Shown piece by piece: positions 8,891 to 17,833 of a stretch of DNA of 64,000 bases. The stretch is from Zavarzinia compransoris (lineage in GTDB: Bacteria > Pseudomonadota > Alphaproteobacteria > Zavarziniales > Zavarziniaceae): assembly GCF_003173055.1 (NCBI RefSeq), contig NZ_QGLF01000003.1, forward strand, positions 248,001-312,000. The letters run 5' to 3'. Each line of letters begins with the position of its first letter. The first letter of the stretch is position 1. The translations under genes and the position numbers were made by a program. A model generated the notes under the pieces. It did not search any database and was not told where the DNA came from. It saw only the letters and a program-made list of their open reading frames with translations.

Positions 8891-9235
8891 TTACAGGGGC
8901 TTGCGTTCCGATGCCTTGATCAGGCCGATCACCGCCTTGACCAGGACATAGATGAAGGTGCCGAACAGGATGAACAGGCCGACGAAGATCACCGAGGTCA
9001 GGATGCCGATGACCGAAAGCACGAAGCCGATCCAGAACGTCCTGATGACCGACGCGAAGTGGCTTTCGTAGGGCGTGCCGGCGGCCTCCGCCCGTTTCAC
9101 ATAGGCGATGATGACGGCGATGAAGAAAGTGATGCCGTTGAGGAAACTCGCCGCCATGCAGCCGTGGGCGATCATCGCCAGGGTGCGCAGGTCTTCCTCG
9201 CGCTGGTCGGGCAGGGCCGGGGGCAGGGTGGTCAT
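8891..9235 (-). CDS. DUF4870-like small membrane protein
   Basis: A 114-residue protein with two to three helices. The segment IIAYVKRAEAAGTPYESHFASVIRTFWIG matches the conserved core of DUF4870/Tic20-like small membrane proteins, where K/R, E and SH-x(5-6)-R-T-F are conserved. Start 9235 (MTTLPPALP) is preferred over an upstream one that would add 28 residues unlike the family. It is the first gene of the five-gene minus-strand operon, 34 bp before the exported protein, and is divergent from hcp. Confidence 0.75.
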   Translation of the reverse strand: MTTLPPALPDQREEDLRTLAMIAHGCMAASFLNGITFFIAVIIAYVKRAEAAGTPYESHFASVIRTFWIGFVLSVIGILTSVIFVGLFILFGTFIYVLVKAVIGLIKASERKPL

Positions 9236-9467
9236 GGCGGTCTCCGTCGCGGTCTGGGCCCGATTGTAATCGTCGAAACGGCAAAAAGTACAAGCCGGCG
9301 AAAGCGTGCGCGCCGTCACAGATCTTTCGGCGCCCGGTGCTATCTTAGGCTCATCAAGTGTCGCGCAACGGAATGCGGCGGGACACGAAGCGGGGGACCG
9401 GCCCCGCCGCCCGCCAGGGCAATCGGATGCCGGTACTGACGACAGGCGATGGCCTGAGGGGGAAGTT

Positions 9468-9959
9468 ATGGCTCTCTATATGAAATTCGGTGCGGTGAAG
9501 GGTGACGTTACGGAAAAGGGTCACGAGCAGTGGCTGCTGATCGAGTCGATCTCGCTCGGCTTCAGCCGCTACCTGACCTCGGCGGTCGGCGCCGGCCAGA
9601 ACCGTGAAGGTTCGACCCCCGACTTCCAGGACATCCACATCACCCGCATGACCGACCGTTCGACGCCGGAACTGATGAAGGAAGCCCTTCACGGCGGCAA
9701 GGGCGTGGAAGTCACCTTCGACTTCACGACCTCGGACAAGGACCCGTTCGTGTACTACCAGGTGAAGCTGTTCGACGTGCTGATCGGTTCGTACCAGCAG
9801 TCGGGCTCGGGCGGCGGCGCGGGCAACCGTCCGGTCGACTCGATCTCGCTGAACTTCCGCAAGTTCGAAGCGAAGTATGTTCAGAAGAAGATCGACGGCA
9901 CCCCGGGCGAATCCAAGCTCGCCGGCTACGACCTCTCGAAGGCCGTCGCGCACCTCTGA
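9468..9959 (+). CDS. hcp: Hcp, type VI secretion tube protein (orphan)
   Basis: A 163-residue protein with the full Hcp1 fold. It begins MALYMKFGAVKGDVTEKGHEQW, continues with ISLGFSRYLTSAVG, and has STPELMKEALHGGKGVEVTFDF and DSISLNFRKFEAKY. Hcp forms the hexameric rings of the T6SS inner tube and can carry effectors. GAGGGGGA lies at the right distance from ATG 9468. No other T6SS gene (vipAB, vgrG, tssJKLM, clpV) occurs in the window, so this is an orphan copy with its own promoter region and terminator. Codon use is slightly less GC-biased than its neighbours. Confidence 0.92.
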   Translation: MALYMKFGAVKGDVTEKGHEQWLLIESISLGFSRYLTSAVGAGQNREGSTPDFQDIHITRMTDRSTPELMKEALHGGKGVEVTFDFTTSDKDPFVYYQVKLFDVLIGSYQQSGSGGGAGNRPVDSISLNFRKFEAKYVQKKIDGTPGESKLAGYDLSKAVAHL

Positions 9960-10002
9960 TACGGAAACCGGCGCTGGCCGGCGCCGGCAGGATTGGGGGC
10001 AT

Positions 10003-10031
10003 GGGGCCGCGGATCATTCCGCGGCCCCTTT
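10003..10031. terminator. Bidirectional terminator after hcp
   Basis: GGGGCCGCGG (10003-10012) and CCGCGGCCCC (10019-10028) form a perfect 10-bp stem with a 6-nt loop followed by TTT. It lies between the convergent hcp and META-lipoprotein genes. Confidence 0.8.
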
Positions 10032-10036
10032 GCCAT

Positions 10037-10444
10037 TCAGGCGCCGGGGCGATAGGTCGACAGGACGTGGCCGACGGCATCGATCAGGCTCAGCCGGCCG
10101 TCCTCGATCCGATAGGCGGCGACATTCTCGAGGCTGGCCAGGTAATCCAGTTCGATCGTGACATTGAGGCAGGCCATCCGGGTCGAGGCCATCTGGGTGA
10201 AGCTCAGTTTGTCGCCGGCGATGGTGGTGCCGCCCATATAGCGGTTGCAGCCGGCAAAGCCCGAGACCCGGCCGTCCTCGGCGATCGCCAGCGTCGGGAT
10301 ATTGTCGGCCGGGACCGGCTGCCCGCCCAGGGTTTCCAATTGCCATGTCGTGCCGGACAGGCCGGGACCGCCCGCAGCCGGCAGGCTTTCGCAGGCCGCG
10401 GTCAGGATCATGGTGGCCGCCAGGGCCACGAATTTTCGTTGCAT
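10037..10444 (-). CDS. META-domain (HslJ-like) lipoprotein
   Basis: A 135-residue protein whose N-terminus ends with a lipobox-like LTAAC followed by ES, so it is probably a lipoprotein. The mature part, LSGTTWQLETLGG, VSGFAGCNRYMGG and MASTRMACLN, is the META domain found in HslJ, linked in E. coli to novobiocin resistance and heat shock. Start 10444 is chosen because it gives a proper signal and has AGGATAGG upstream; longer starts place 23 polar residues in front. It is divergent from ssuA. Function in the envelope is inferred. Confidence 0.85.
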   Translation of the reverse strand: MQRKFVALAATMILTAACESLPAAGGPGLSGTTWQLETLGGQPVPADNIPTLAIAEDGRVSGFAGCNRYMGGTTIAGDKLSFTQMASTRMACLNVTIELDYLASLENVAAYRIEDGRLSLIDAVGHVLSTYRPGA

Positions 10445-10612
10445 ATGCCTATCCTCCGCCGGTGGCAGGACAGGATAGTCCTGGTTCATGGCAAGGGTGT
10501 GGCTCATAAACACACATAAAATATGTTTTCTGAACCGTTGACGTTCATATCAGTGTGTTTTTCAAATGGAAGCAGGGATTTCATGTAAATAACATCGACT
10601 GGACGCAGAACC

Positions 10613-11593
10613 ATGACCAGCACCATCACTCGCCAGGGCCGCATCACCCGGCGCCATGTCCTTGCCGGGGGCACCGCCCTCGCCGCCGGCCTTGCGGCCG
10701 GCCTGCCGCGCGGGGCCCGCGCCGCCGACAAGGTCATCCGCATCGGCTATCAGAAATACGGCTCGCTCGTGCTCCTGAAGGGCAAGGGTGCGCTGGAGCC
10801 GGCCTTGAAGGACCTCGGCTTCTCGGTCACCTGGACCGAATTCGCCGCCGGTCCCCAGCTGCTGGAAGCGCTGAACGTCGGCGCCATCGATTTCGGCACG
10901 GTGGGCGAAGCGCCGCCGATCTTCGCCCAGGCGGCCGGCGCGCCCCTGCTCTATGTCGCCAACGAGCCGCCGGCGCCCGAGGGCGAGGCGATCCTGGTGC
11001 CGAAGGACAGCCCGCTGAAGACCGTGGCCGACCTGAAGGGCAAGCGCGTCGCCTTCAACAAGGGCTCGAACGTGCAGTTCCTGGTGGTGAAGGCCCTGCG
11101 CGCCAACGGCCTCGACTATAAGGATATCGAGCCGGTCTACCTGCCGCCGGCGGATGCCCGCGCCGCCTTCGAGAAGGGCGCGATCGATGCCTGGGCGATC
11201 TGGGACCCGTTCCAGGCCGCGGCCGAGGCGGCGATCGGCGCCCGCACCCTGGTGAACGGCGTCGGCCTCGTCGCCAACCATCAGTTCTATCTGGCGGAGC
11301 AGAAATTCACCGACGCCAATCCCCAGGTCGTCGACGCGGTGCTGAAGGGTCTTTACGACATCGGCGAGGAAGTCCGCGCCGATCCGGAAGCGGCGGCGAA
11401 GAAACTGTCGCCCAACGTCGGCATCCCGGCGCCGGTGCTGGCCATCGCCATCCGCCGCCAGGCCTTCGGCCTGAAGCCGCTGACGCCCGAGGTGGTCGAG
11501 GCGCAGCAGGCGATCGCGGACACATTCTTCGAGCTTGGCCTGCTGCCCAAGGCGATCAAGGTCGCCGACGTCGTGCGCAAGGCCGCCTCGTGA
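10613..11593 (+). CDS. ssuA: Aliphatic sulfonate ABC transporter, binding protein SsuA
   Basis: A 326-residue periplasmic binding protein with a twin-arginine type leader (ITRRHVLAGGTALAAGLAAG). Landmarks such as IRIGYQKYGSLVLLKGKGALE, VTWTEFAAGPQLLEALNVGAIDFG, GEAPPIFAQAAG and AWAIWDPFQAAAE are close to SsuA. It delivers sulfonates to SsuCB for use as a sulfur source. The stop codon overlaps the GTG start of ssuC. The 168 bp before it, shared with the divergent META lipoprotein, is AT-rich (ATATG, TTTTT stretches) and is the likely promoter. No ssuD or ssuE monooxygenase gene is adjacent. Confidence 0.9.
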   Translation: MTSTITRQGRITRRHVLAGGTALAAGLAAGLPRGARAADKVIRIGYQKYGSLVLLKGKGALEPALKDLGFSVTWTEFAAGPQLLEALNVGAIDFGTVGEAPPIFAQAAGAPLLYVANEPPAPEGEAILVPKDSPLKTVADLKGKRVAFNKGSNVQFLVVKALRANGLDYKDIEPVYLPPADARAAFEKGAIDAWAIWDPFQAAAEAAIGARTLVNGVGLVANHQFYLAEQKFTDANPQVVDAVLKGLYDIGEEVRADPEAAAKKLSPNVGIPAPVLAIAIRRQAFGLKPLTPEVVEAQQAIADTFFELGLLPKAIKVADVVRKAAS

Positions 11594-12387
11594 GTACCCG
11601 GCGGCGACTGACGGGCCTCGGCGGCGCCCTGGCCGCCTGGGCCGTGCCGGTGCTGGCCCTGGTGGTCTGGGAGGCGGCGGCCCGCGCCGGCTGGATCGAA
11701 TCCCGCACCCTGCCGGCGCCCAGCGCGGTCGCCGCCGCCTTCTGGAGCAGCATCGAGGACGGCAGCCTGTTCACCCATGCCGCGATCTCGACCGAGCGGG
11801 CCCTCAAGGGGCTCGCCATCGGCGGCGGCATCGGGCTCTTGCTCGGGATCATCAACGGCGCCTTCCCGGTGGCCGAGAAATTCCTCGATTCCTCGGTGCA
11901 GATGCTGCGCAACGTGCCGCATCTCGCCATCATTCCCATGGTCATCCTGTGGTTCGGCATCGACGAGGAGGCGAAGATCTTCCTGGTCTCGATCGGGGTC
12001 ATGTTCCCGATCTACCTGAACACGTTCCACGGCATCCGCACGGTGGACCGCGGCCTGGTCGAAATGGGGCGGGTCTACGGCCTGTCCCGTTTCGAACTGT
12101 ACTGGCGGATCATCCTGCCCGGGGCGCTGCCCTCGATCCTGGTCGGGCTGCGTTACGCCCTCGGCATCATGTGGCTGACCCTGATCGTGGCCGAGACCAT
12201 CTCCGCGACCTCGGGCATCGGCTATATGACCATGAACGCCCGCGAATTCCTGCAGACCGACGTCGTCGTCCTCGGCGTCATCGTCTATGCCCTGCTCGGC
12301 AAGCTGGCGGATGTCGCCACCCGCCTGCTCGAACATTGGGCGCTCGCCTGGCATCCCGCCTATGTCCGCGTGAAGGAGCCCGCCTGA
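11590..12387 (+). CDS. ssuC: Sulfonate ABC transporter permease SsuC
   Basis: A 265-residue inner-membrane permease with about six helices. The cytoplasmic coupling loop EMGRVYGLSRFELYWRIILPGALPSILVGLRYALG follows the EAA pattern of the SsuC/TauC family. It starts with GTG 11590 inside the ssuA stop (GTGA overlap) and ends with TGA overlapping the ATG of ssuB, so the three genes are translationally coupled. SsuC forms the membrane channel for sulfonates brought by SsuA. Confidence 0.9.
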   Translation: MSTRRRLTGLGGALAAWAVPVLALVVWEAAARAGWIESRTLPAPSAVAAAFWSSIEDGSLFTHAAISTERALKGLAIGGGIGLLLGIINGAFPVAEKFLDSSVQMLRNVPHLAIIPMVILWFGIDEEAKIFLVSIGVMFPIYLNTFHGIRTVDRGLVEMGRVYGLSRFELYWRIILPGALPSILVGLRYALGIMWLTLIVAETISATSGIGYMTMNAREFLQTDVVVLGVIVYALLGKLADVATRLLEHWALAWHPAYVRVKEPA

Positions 12388-13190
12388 TGAATGCCGTCCT
12401 CAGCCGTCTCGAGCGCAGCGTGGTCGGCGACCTGCCCGCCCGGCAGCCCGCCGCCCGCCAGGCGGCCGCCCCGGTGGCCCGGGACCGCGGTCTCTCCGTC
12501 ACCCTGACCGGGGTGCGCAAATCCTTCGGCGCGCACGAGGTCCTGCACGGCCTGGACCTGCATGTGCCGGCCGGCCAGTTCCTGGCCGTGGTCGGCCGCT
12601 CGGGCGGCGGCAAGACCACGCTGATGCGGCTGATCGCCGGTCTCGACGCGCCGACCGCGGGGCATCTCCGCCTCGACGAGCGCGAGGTCACCGGCCTTCA
12701 GCCCGATGTCCGCCTGATGTTCCAGGATGCCCGCCTCGTGCCCTGGAAACGGGTGATCGACAATGTCGGCATCGCCCGCGGCCTCAACTGGCGCACCCAT
12801 GCCGAGGCGGCGCTGGCCGACGTCGGCCTCGCCACCAGGGCGCGGGACTGGCCGGCGGTGCTGTCCGGCGGCCAGCGCCAGCGCGTGGCGCTGGCCCGGG
12901 CCCTGGTCTCGCACCCGGGGGTCCTGCTGCTGGACGAACCCTTCGGCGCCCTCGACGCCATGACCCGGGCGGAAATGCATACCCTGCTGCTGCGCATCCG
13001 GGCCGCCCGCGGTTTCACCGCCTTGCTGATCACCCATGACGTCGCCGAGGCGGTGGCCCTGGCGGACCGGGTCATCGTGCTGCGCCAGGGCGGCATTTCC
13101 CTCGACGTCGATATCCCGCAGGATCGCCCGCGCCGCCACGGCGATCCGGCGCTCGCCGCAATCGAGGAGCGAATTCTCGCGGCGGTGTGA
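12387..13190 (+). CDS. ssuB: Sulfonate ABC transporter ATPase SsuB
   Basis: A 267-residue ATPase with a roughly 35-residue N-terminal extension. It has Walker A GRSGGGKTT, Q-loop MFQDARLVPWK, signature LSGGQRQRVALARAL, Walker B VLLLDEPFGALD and switch HD in LLITHDVAEAV, as in SsuB. It powers sulfonate import through SsuC. The ATG at 12387 overlaps the ssuC stop by one base. It is the last gene of ssuACB; the next gene is 245 bp away and probably independent. Confidence 0.9.
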   Translation: MNAVLSRLERSVVGDLPARQPAARQAAAPVARDRGLSVTLTGVRKSFGAHEVLHGLDLHVPAGQFLAVVGRSGGGKTTLMRLIAGLDAPTAGHLRLDEREVTGLQPDVRLMFQDARLVPWKRVIDNVGIARGLNWRTHAEAALADVGLATRARDWPAVLSGGQRQRVALARALVSHPGVLLLDEPFGALDAMTRAEMHTLLLRIRAARGFTALLITHDVAEAVALADRVIVLRQGGISLDVDIPQDRPRRHGDPALAAIEERILAAV

Positions 13191-13435
13191 TCGGAAAATA
13201 ACGGCCGTCCGCCAGAAGAATTGACGCCAGTACTGGGGCAAACTGTGATGCGGCCTACAATTACTTCAAGTTCAGCGGCATGTGGCCAGATTTCACTGGC
13301 CGGCCAGGTCTTCCGATGATGGTATAGCGCCGGCCCGATCGGTTTCCCCGGTCGGGATTCCACCTGTCGGGGGCGGGTGGCGCCAGCCGCCGCCCGTCCG
13401 GCTTTCGTTTGGGGGTTCAGCGAAAGGGCACACCC

Positions 13436-13783
13436 ATGGAATGGTACATTGCGGTCCTGAAGAAATATGTCGACTTCAACGGCCGGGCGCGCCGCGCCGA
13501 ATATTGGTGGTTCGTGCTCTTCACCGTCATCGTCAGCCTCGTTCTCGGGGCGATCGATGCACTGATCTTCGGCACCAGCCTGCTCGGGCCGCTCTATTCG
13601 CTGGCCGTGCTGCTGCCGTCGCTGGGCGTTCTCGTCCGCCGTTTGCACGACACCAACCGTTCGGGCTGGTGGATCCTGATCTCCTTCGTGCCGCTGGTCG
13701 GCTTCATCGTGCTGCTGGTGTTCCTGGTGGCCGAGGGCACCAAGGGCCCGAATAATTTCGGCAACGATCCGAAGGAAGCCTGA
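13436..13783 (+). CDS. DUF805 membrane protein
   Basis: A 115-residue membrane protein with the DUF805 hallmarks: [19 protein letters not shown] at the N-terminus, [22 protein letters not shown] in the middle, and [13 protein letters not shown] at the C-terminus. The family is widespread and its function is unknown. ATG 13436 is preceded by GAAAGGG, favouring it over a start 27 bp upstream. The 245-bp gap before it holds only imperfect GC-rich hairpins. Confidence 0.9.
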   Translation: MEWYIAVLKKYVDFNGRARRAEYWWFVLFTVIVSLVLGAIDALIFGTSLLGPLYSLAVLLPSLGVLVRRLHDTNRSGWWILISFVPLVGFIVLLVFLVAEGTKGPNNFGNDPKEA

Positions 13784-13792
13784 TCCTGCCGC

Positions 13793-13824
13793 GGCAGCAT
13801 CCCGCGCGTCCGCGGGATGCTGCC
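13793..13824 (+). terminator. Strong hairpin after the DUF805 gene
   Basis: GGCAGCATCCCGCG (13793-13806) and CGCGGGATGCTGCC (13811-13824) make a perfect 14-bp stem with a 4-nt loop, about 10 bp after the stop. No T-tract follows, so it may need Rho or may act as an mRNA end stabiliser. Confidence 0.65.
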
Positions 13825-13895
13825 ATGCCGTCCCCGGCCTTGCCTTCGCGGGCCGGGACGGACACCCTGCCCCGATCAGCGAAACCGATGGGGGC

Positions 13896-14336
13896 ATGAT
13901 GCATTTCCTTCATTCGATGGTCCGGGTGCGCGATCTCGACGCGGCGCTCGCCTTCTTCACCACCCACCTCGGCCTGGCCGAGACCCGGCGCATGGAAGCC
14001 CCGGCCGGGCGCTTCACCCTGGTCTATCTGGCGGCGCCGAAGGATGTCGAGACCATGGGCGCCGCCGCGCCCGAAGTCGAACTGACCTACAATTGGGATC
14101 CGGAGGATTACGGCAGCGCCCGTAACTTCGGCCATCTCGCCTTCGAGGTCGACGACATCTATGCGACCTGCGCCCGCTTGCAGGCGGCGGGGATCACCAT
14201 CAACCGGCCGCCGCGCGACGGCCGCATGGCTTTCGTCCGCTCGCCCGACCTGATCTCGGTCGAACTGCTGCAGAAGGGCGGCGCCCTGCCGCCGGCGGAA
14301 CCCTGGGCGTCCATGGGCAATACCGGCGTCTGGTAG
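13896..14336 (+). CDS. gloA: Glyoxalase I (lactoylglutathione lyase)
   Basis: A 146-residue VOC enzyme. The four metal ligands of glyoxalase I can be placed: His in LHSMVRV, Glu in EVELTYNWD, His in [11 protein letters not shown] and Glu in LISVELLQ. It converts the hemithioacetal of methylglyoxal and glutathione to S-lactoylglutathione. Two adjacent ATG codons (13896 and 13899) are possible starts. It is followed closely by the convergent selO gene (9-bp gap), with no room for a separate terminator. Confidence 0.88.
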   Translation: MMHFLHSMVRVRDLDAALAFFTTHLGLAETRRMEAPAGRFTLVYLAAPKDVETMGAAAPEVELTYNWDPEDYGSARNFGHLAFEVDDIYATCARLQAAGITINRPPRDGRMAFVRSPDLISVELLQKGGALPPAEPWASMGNTGVW

Positions 14337-14345
14337 GGCGCGGGC

Positions 14346-15836
14346 TCAGGTCCCGCAAAAGGTGCGCAGCACGCGTTCGTCCGCCTCGGGCGGGGCGGCA
14401 TAGGCGGCGGCTTCCGGCCGGTCCTCGAAGGGCCGGGCGAGGATCAGGTGCAGCGCCTCGAAGGGGCCGAAGTCGCCGGCCATGGCGGCGTCGATCGCCT
14501 GCTGCACCCGGTGATTGCGGGGAATATAGGCGGGATTGACCGCGTCCATGGCGGCGGCGGTCGCCGCCGGGTCGCGGCCCTGGACCGCCAGCCGGGCCAG
14601 CCAGCGGTCGAGCCAGGCATCGATCCCCGCCATGCCGACGAAGAGACCGCGGACATCCTCGCGTCCCGCCGGTGCGGCGGCGGCGCGGCCGAGGGCGCGG
14701 AAGCCATTGGTGTAATCGGCCTCGCCCGTCTTCATGGTTTCCAGCAGGTCCTGGATCAGGGGCGCGTCCGCCTCGGCCGTCTCGGCGAGGCCGATCTTGT
14801 GCGCCATGCCGTCCAGCCAGTGGCGGCGGAACAGGGGGGCGAAGCCGGCCAGCACCTCACTCGCCTTGTCGATCGCCCGCGTCTGGTCCGCATCGATCAG
14901 GTCGAGCAGGGTTTCGGCGAAACGCGCCAGATTCCAATGGGCCATGACCGGCTGGTTGGCATAGGCATAGCGCCCCTGCTGGTCGATCGAGGAATAGACC
15001 GTCGCCGGATCATAGGCATCCATGAAGGCGCAGGGGCCGTAGTCGATGGTCTCGCCCGCGATCGAGCAATTGTCCGTATTCATCACGCCGTGGATGAAGC
15101 CGACCTGAAGCCAGCGCGCGACCAGCGCCGCCTGGCGCGCCATCACCGCCGCCAGCAGGGCGAGGGCGGGATTTTCCGCCGCGCCCGCCTCGGGGTAATG
15201 GCGGGCGACGACATGGGCGACGAGAAGCTCCAAGGCGTCGCGGTCGCCGCGGGCGGCGAAATACTGGAAGGTGCCGACCCGGATATGGCTGGCGGCGATC
15301 CGGGTGAGGATGGCGCCGGGCAGCACGGTTTCGCGCAGCACCGGCAGGCCGGTGGTAACGGCGGCCAGCGCCCGGGTGGTCGGGATGCCGAGGGCGGCCA
15401 TGGCTTCGCTGACCAGATATTCGCGCAGCACCGGGCCGAGCGCCGCCCGCCCGTCGCCCCGGCGGGAGAAGGGGGTCTGCCCCGCCCCCTTCAATTGCAG
15501 GTCCAGGCGCCGGCCGTCGCGGGCGATCACCTCGCCCAGCAGCAGGGCGCGGCCGTCGCCCAACTGCGGCGAGAAGCCGCCGAACTGATGGCCGGCATAG
15601 GCCTGGGCCAGGGGGTCGGCACCTTCGGGCAGGCGGTTGCCGGCAAAGACCCCGGCGAGTTGGTCGTCGCTGACGGCGGGGTCGAGGCCGATCGCCCCGG
15701 CAAGGCCCCGATTCAGGCGAATCAGCCGAGGTTCCGCCACGGGTACCGGATTCTGCCTTGCATAAAAGCGTTCGGGCAGGCGGCCATAGGAATTGTCGAA
15801 GGAAAGCCCGAGCGGGATGGAAGGAACATTGGTCAT
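14346..15836 (-). CDS. selO: SelO protein adenylyltransferase (YdiU/UPF0061)
   Basis: A pseudokinase-fold enzyme of about 496 residues that transfers AMP to Ser, Thr or Tyr of proteins. Family blocks are complete: [83 protein letters not shown] (the two metal-binding Asp/Asn sites) and [11 protein letters not shown]. The C-terminus ends LRTFCGT, with Cys where mitochondrial homologues have selenocysteine. The start is uncertain between ATG 15836 and 15839 and a GTG further out; none has a strong ribosome site. It lies downstream of the TadG-like gene on the same strand. Confidence 0.92.
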   Translation of the reverse strand: MTNVPSIPLGLSFDNSYGRLPERFYARQNPVPVAEPRLIRLNRGLAGAIGLDPAVSDDQLAGVFAGNRLPEGADPLAQAYAGHQFGGFSPQLGDGRALLLGEVIARDGRRLDLQLKGAGQTPFSRRGDGRAALGPVLREYLVSEAMAALGIPTTRALAAVTTGLPVLRETVLPGAILTRIAASHIRVGTFQYFAARGDRDALELLVAHVVARHYPEAGAAENPALALLAAVMARQAALVARWLQVGFIHGVMNTDNCSIAGETIDYGPCAFMDAYDPATVYSSIDQQGRYAYANQPVMAHWNLARFAETLLDLIDADQTRAIDKASEVLAGFAPLFRRHWLDGMAHKIGLAETAEADAPLIQDLLETMKTGEADYTNGFRALGRAAAAPAGREDVRGLFVGMAGIDAWLDRWLARLAVQGRDPAATAAAMDAVNPAYIPRNHRVQQAIDAAMAGDFGPFEALHLILARPFEDRPEAAAYAAPPEADERVLRTFCGT

Positions 15837-15913
15837 CATGATGGCCGGCGGCGGTGATCGGGTCCCGATCATCACCACCTTTGCCTCGAAAGGCCAGCCT
15901 GCTGCCTATTGGA

Positions 15914-17833
15914 TCACCAGCCGCGGGCTGCCGCATACGAGATCGACACTGCCACATCCGCCGTGCCGACCTGAATGCCGAGCACTTTCAGCAGCAGGTC
16001 GACGATCAGGTCGAGCAGCGGGCCGAGGACCATGCCGATCAGGAAGTCGCCGACGATATAGGTCACGGCATCGATCAGGGGTTGCAGTAAATAGGTTCCA
16101 AGAAACCCGCCGAGCTGAAGCCCGAGCGCGGTGCGGAGATTCTTGCCGAGGGTGGTGATGATCTGGGTCGTGCCGACGCTGACCCCGCTCGGGAAATCCT
16201 CATTGTCGGGCCGATGGCCTGCCTGGTCGAAAAGGGCGGCGATATCGGGGAACTTGGCCGCATCCAGCAGGGCCTCGCCTTTCAGGTCGACATGGGCGGT
16301 GGGTGCCGCGATCGGCAGGTTTACCCCGAGATCGACCGTCAGGATATCCAGCGGCGGATTGATCAGACCCCAGAGATTGTAGGAAAGGCCGAGCACCCGG
16401 AACGGGTCGGCATGGGCTGCCGCATTGTTCGACAGGAAGTCGTCGCGGTCGATCTGGCCGACATGGGCCGAGGCGAGACCGGTGTCGATGGCCATCGAGA
16501 CATAGCGGTCCGCCGTGTTCTCGGGCTCGCAGCCGAGCGCGTTGACCCGCACCTGCGCGGGCGCGACGGCGACCCCGATGCTCAGGTTGTCGTTGGCGTG
16601 GGGACCGTAGGTCGGCAACAGGTCGGCATCGAGGCCGAGGACCTGAAGAATGTCCAGCAGGCCGTTCACGACGTAAAGAATGCCGGTAAGGGGGCCCTGC
16701 CAATCGACGCGCAGCAGCAGGCGGATCTGGGCCGTGCGCAGGATATTGTCGCCGTTGCGGATATCTTCCTCCGAAATTACCCGGTACCCGGTGGGCGGCT
16801 GCGGCATTTCCACCACGGAAACATCGAGGGAGGCGCCGAGGAAAGTGCCGAGCGAGACGGAGATCGGGTGCTGGCCGGTGGCGTTCGAGCCGGTCGAGGC
16901 GACGAGGATCGAGGCGGTGACGAGATCGAACAGATTGACCGGAATGGCAAGGCCGCTGTCGACGGCGCCGATGCCGACGCCGAGCAGGTCGCCCAGCTTG
17001 ATGTTCACGTCCTTGATGTTCAGCAGCATCAGCTTGCTGAGGCCCGGGAAGGCGTCGCCGAGCCCGAGGCCGAGCCCGAGCGCCTTGGGGTCGCCGTTGG
17101 CGGCATTATGGGCGACATCGGCAATGACGCCGAGCACGCCGAGCACGGAGACATCGGCGCTGAGCAGCCCGTCGTAGTCGCCGGCACTGAGCCCGACCCG
17201 GATCGCATATTCGTCGAGAAAGGACAGAAGCTCGACATTGGCGCCGAGCAGGCCGTTGTAGTCGAGGACCGAGAGATTGACGTTGCCGCCGAGCAGGGCG
17301 CCGAGCAGGGCGTTGAGCAACCCGCCGCTCAGCTTGGCGAGGCCGCTGCCGATCTTCACCGTGGCATAGCGCCCGGTGGTCATGGCGACCGAGGTCGCGG
17401 CGACGCCCAGATTGTCGGCCGCGAGAACGCGCGAGAAGAAGCGCGGCGATTCCGCCGCCCCCACCAGTTCGACCGCGTTCGGCGACCGGCTCTGGCTGGC
17501 TTCCGGGTGGAACCGGCTGCCGATCGGCCGGCCGCGGCTGTAGGAGCCGAACTTCAGGGTCGCGATGTCGGTGGCGGAAAAGCCGTTCTTTTCCATGACC
17601 GCATAGGCGGCGGCGCGGGCGGCGCCGCGCTCCTCGGCCGCGCCGTCCAGCTCGCGGGCCGCGGCGATGGCGGCCAGGTCGAGCGCATCCTGGAGGCGCT
17701 GCTTCGAGTAGTAGCCGTAGCCGAAATCGACCACGAACGCGATCATCATGATCAGAAGGGGCAGCGTCACGGCAAAGAGAAGCGCCGCGGCGCCGCGTTC
17801 TCTCGATGGTGGTGCTGGCAGGTCGCGTGGCAT
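15914..17833 (-). CDS. TadG-like (Flp pilus assembly related) membrane-anchored protein
   Basis: A 639-residue protein. Residues 10-60 carry the TadE/TadG N-terminal module: RERGAAALLFAVTLPLLIMMIAFVVDFGYGY, then LQDALDLAAIAAARELDG, a single helix with the pseudopilin-like GAAAL start. The long remainder is exported, rich in Gly, Leu, Val and Asp, with repeated stretches such as LLGANVELLS and LLSADVSVLGVLG, and no recognised catalytic domain. Start 17833 is chosen because family proteins begin shortly before RxRG; an ATG 18 bp upstream is possible. No tadABC, cpaE or flp genes are nearby, so it is an orphan. Confidence 0.7.
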   Translation of the reverse strand: MPRDLPAPPSRERGAAALLFAVTLPLLIMMIAFVVDFGYGYYSKQRLQDALDLAAIAAARELDGAAEERGAARAAAYAVMEKNGFSATDIATLKFGSYSRGRPIGSRFHPEASQSRSPNAVELVGAAESPRFFSRVLAADNLGVAATSVAMTTGRYATVKIGSGLAKLSGGLLNALLGALLGGNVNLSVLDYNGLLGANVELLSFLDEYAIRVGLSAGDYDGLLSADVSVLGVLGVIADVAHNAANGDPKALGLGLGLGDAFPGLSKLMLLNIKDVNIKLGDLLGVGIGAVDSGLAIPVNLFDLVTASILVASTGSNATGQHPISVSLGTFLGASLDVSVVEMPQPPTGYRVISEEDIRNGDNILRTAQIRLLLRVDWQGPLTGILYVVNGLLDILQVLGLDADLLPTYGPHANDNLSIGVAVAPAQVRVNALGCEPENTADRYVSMAIDTGLASAHVGQIDRDDFLSNNAAAHADPFRVLGLSYNLWGLINPPLDILTVDLGVNLPIAAPTAHVDLKGEALLDAAKFPDIAALFDQAGHRPDNEDFPSGVSVGTTQIITTLGKNLRTALGLQLGGFLGTYLLQPLIDAVTYIVGDFLIGMVLGPLLDLIVDLLLKVLGIQVGTADVAVSISYAAARGW

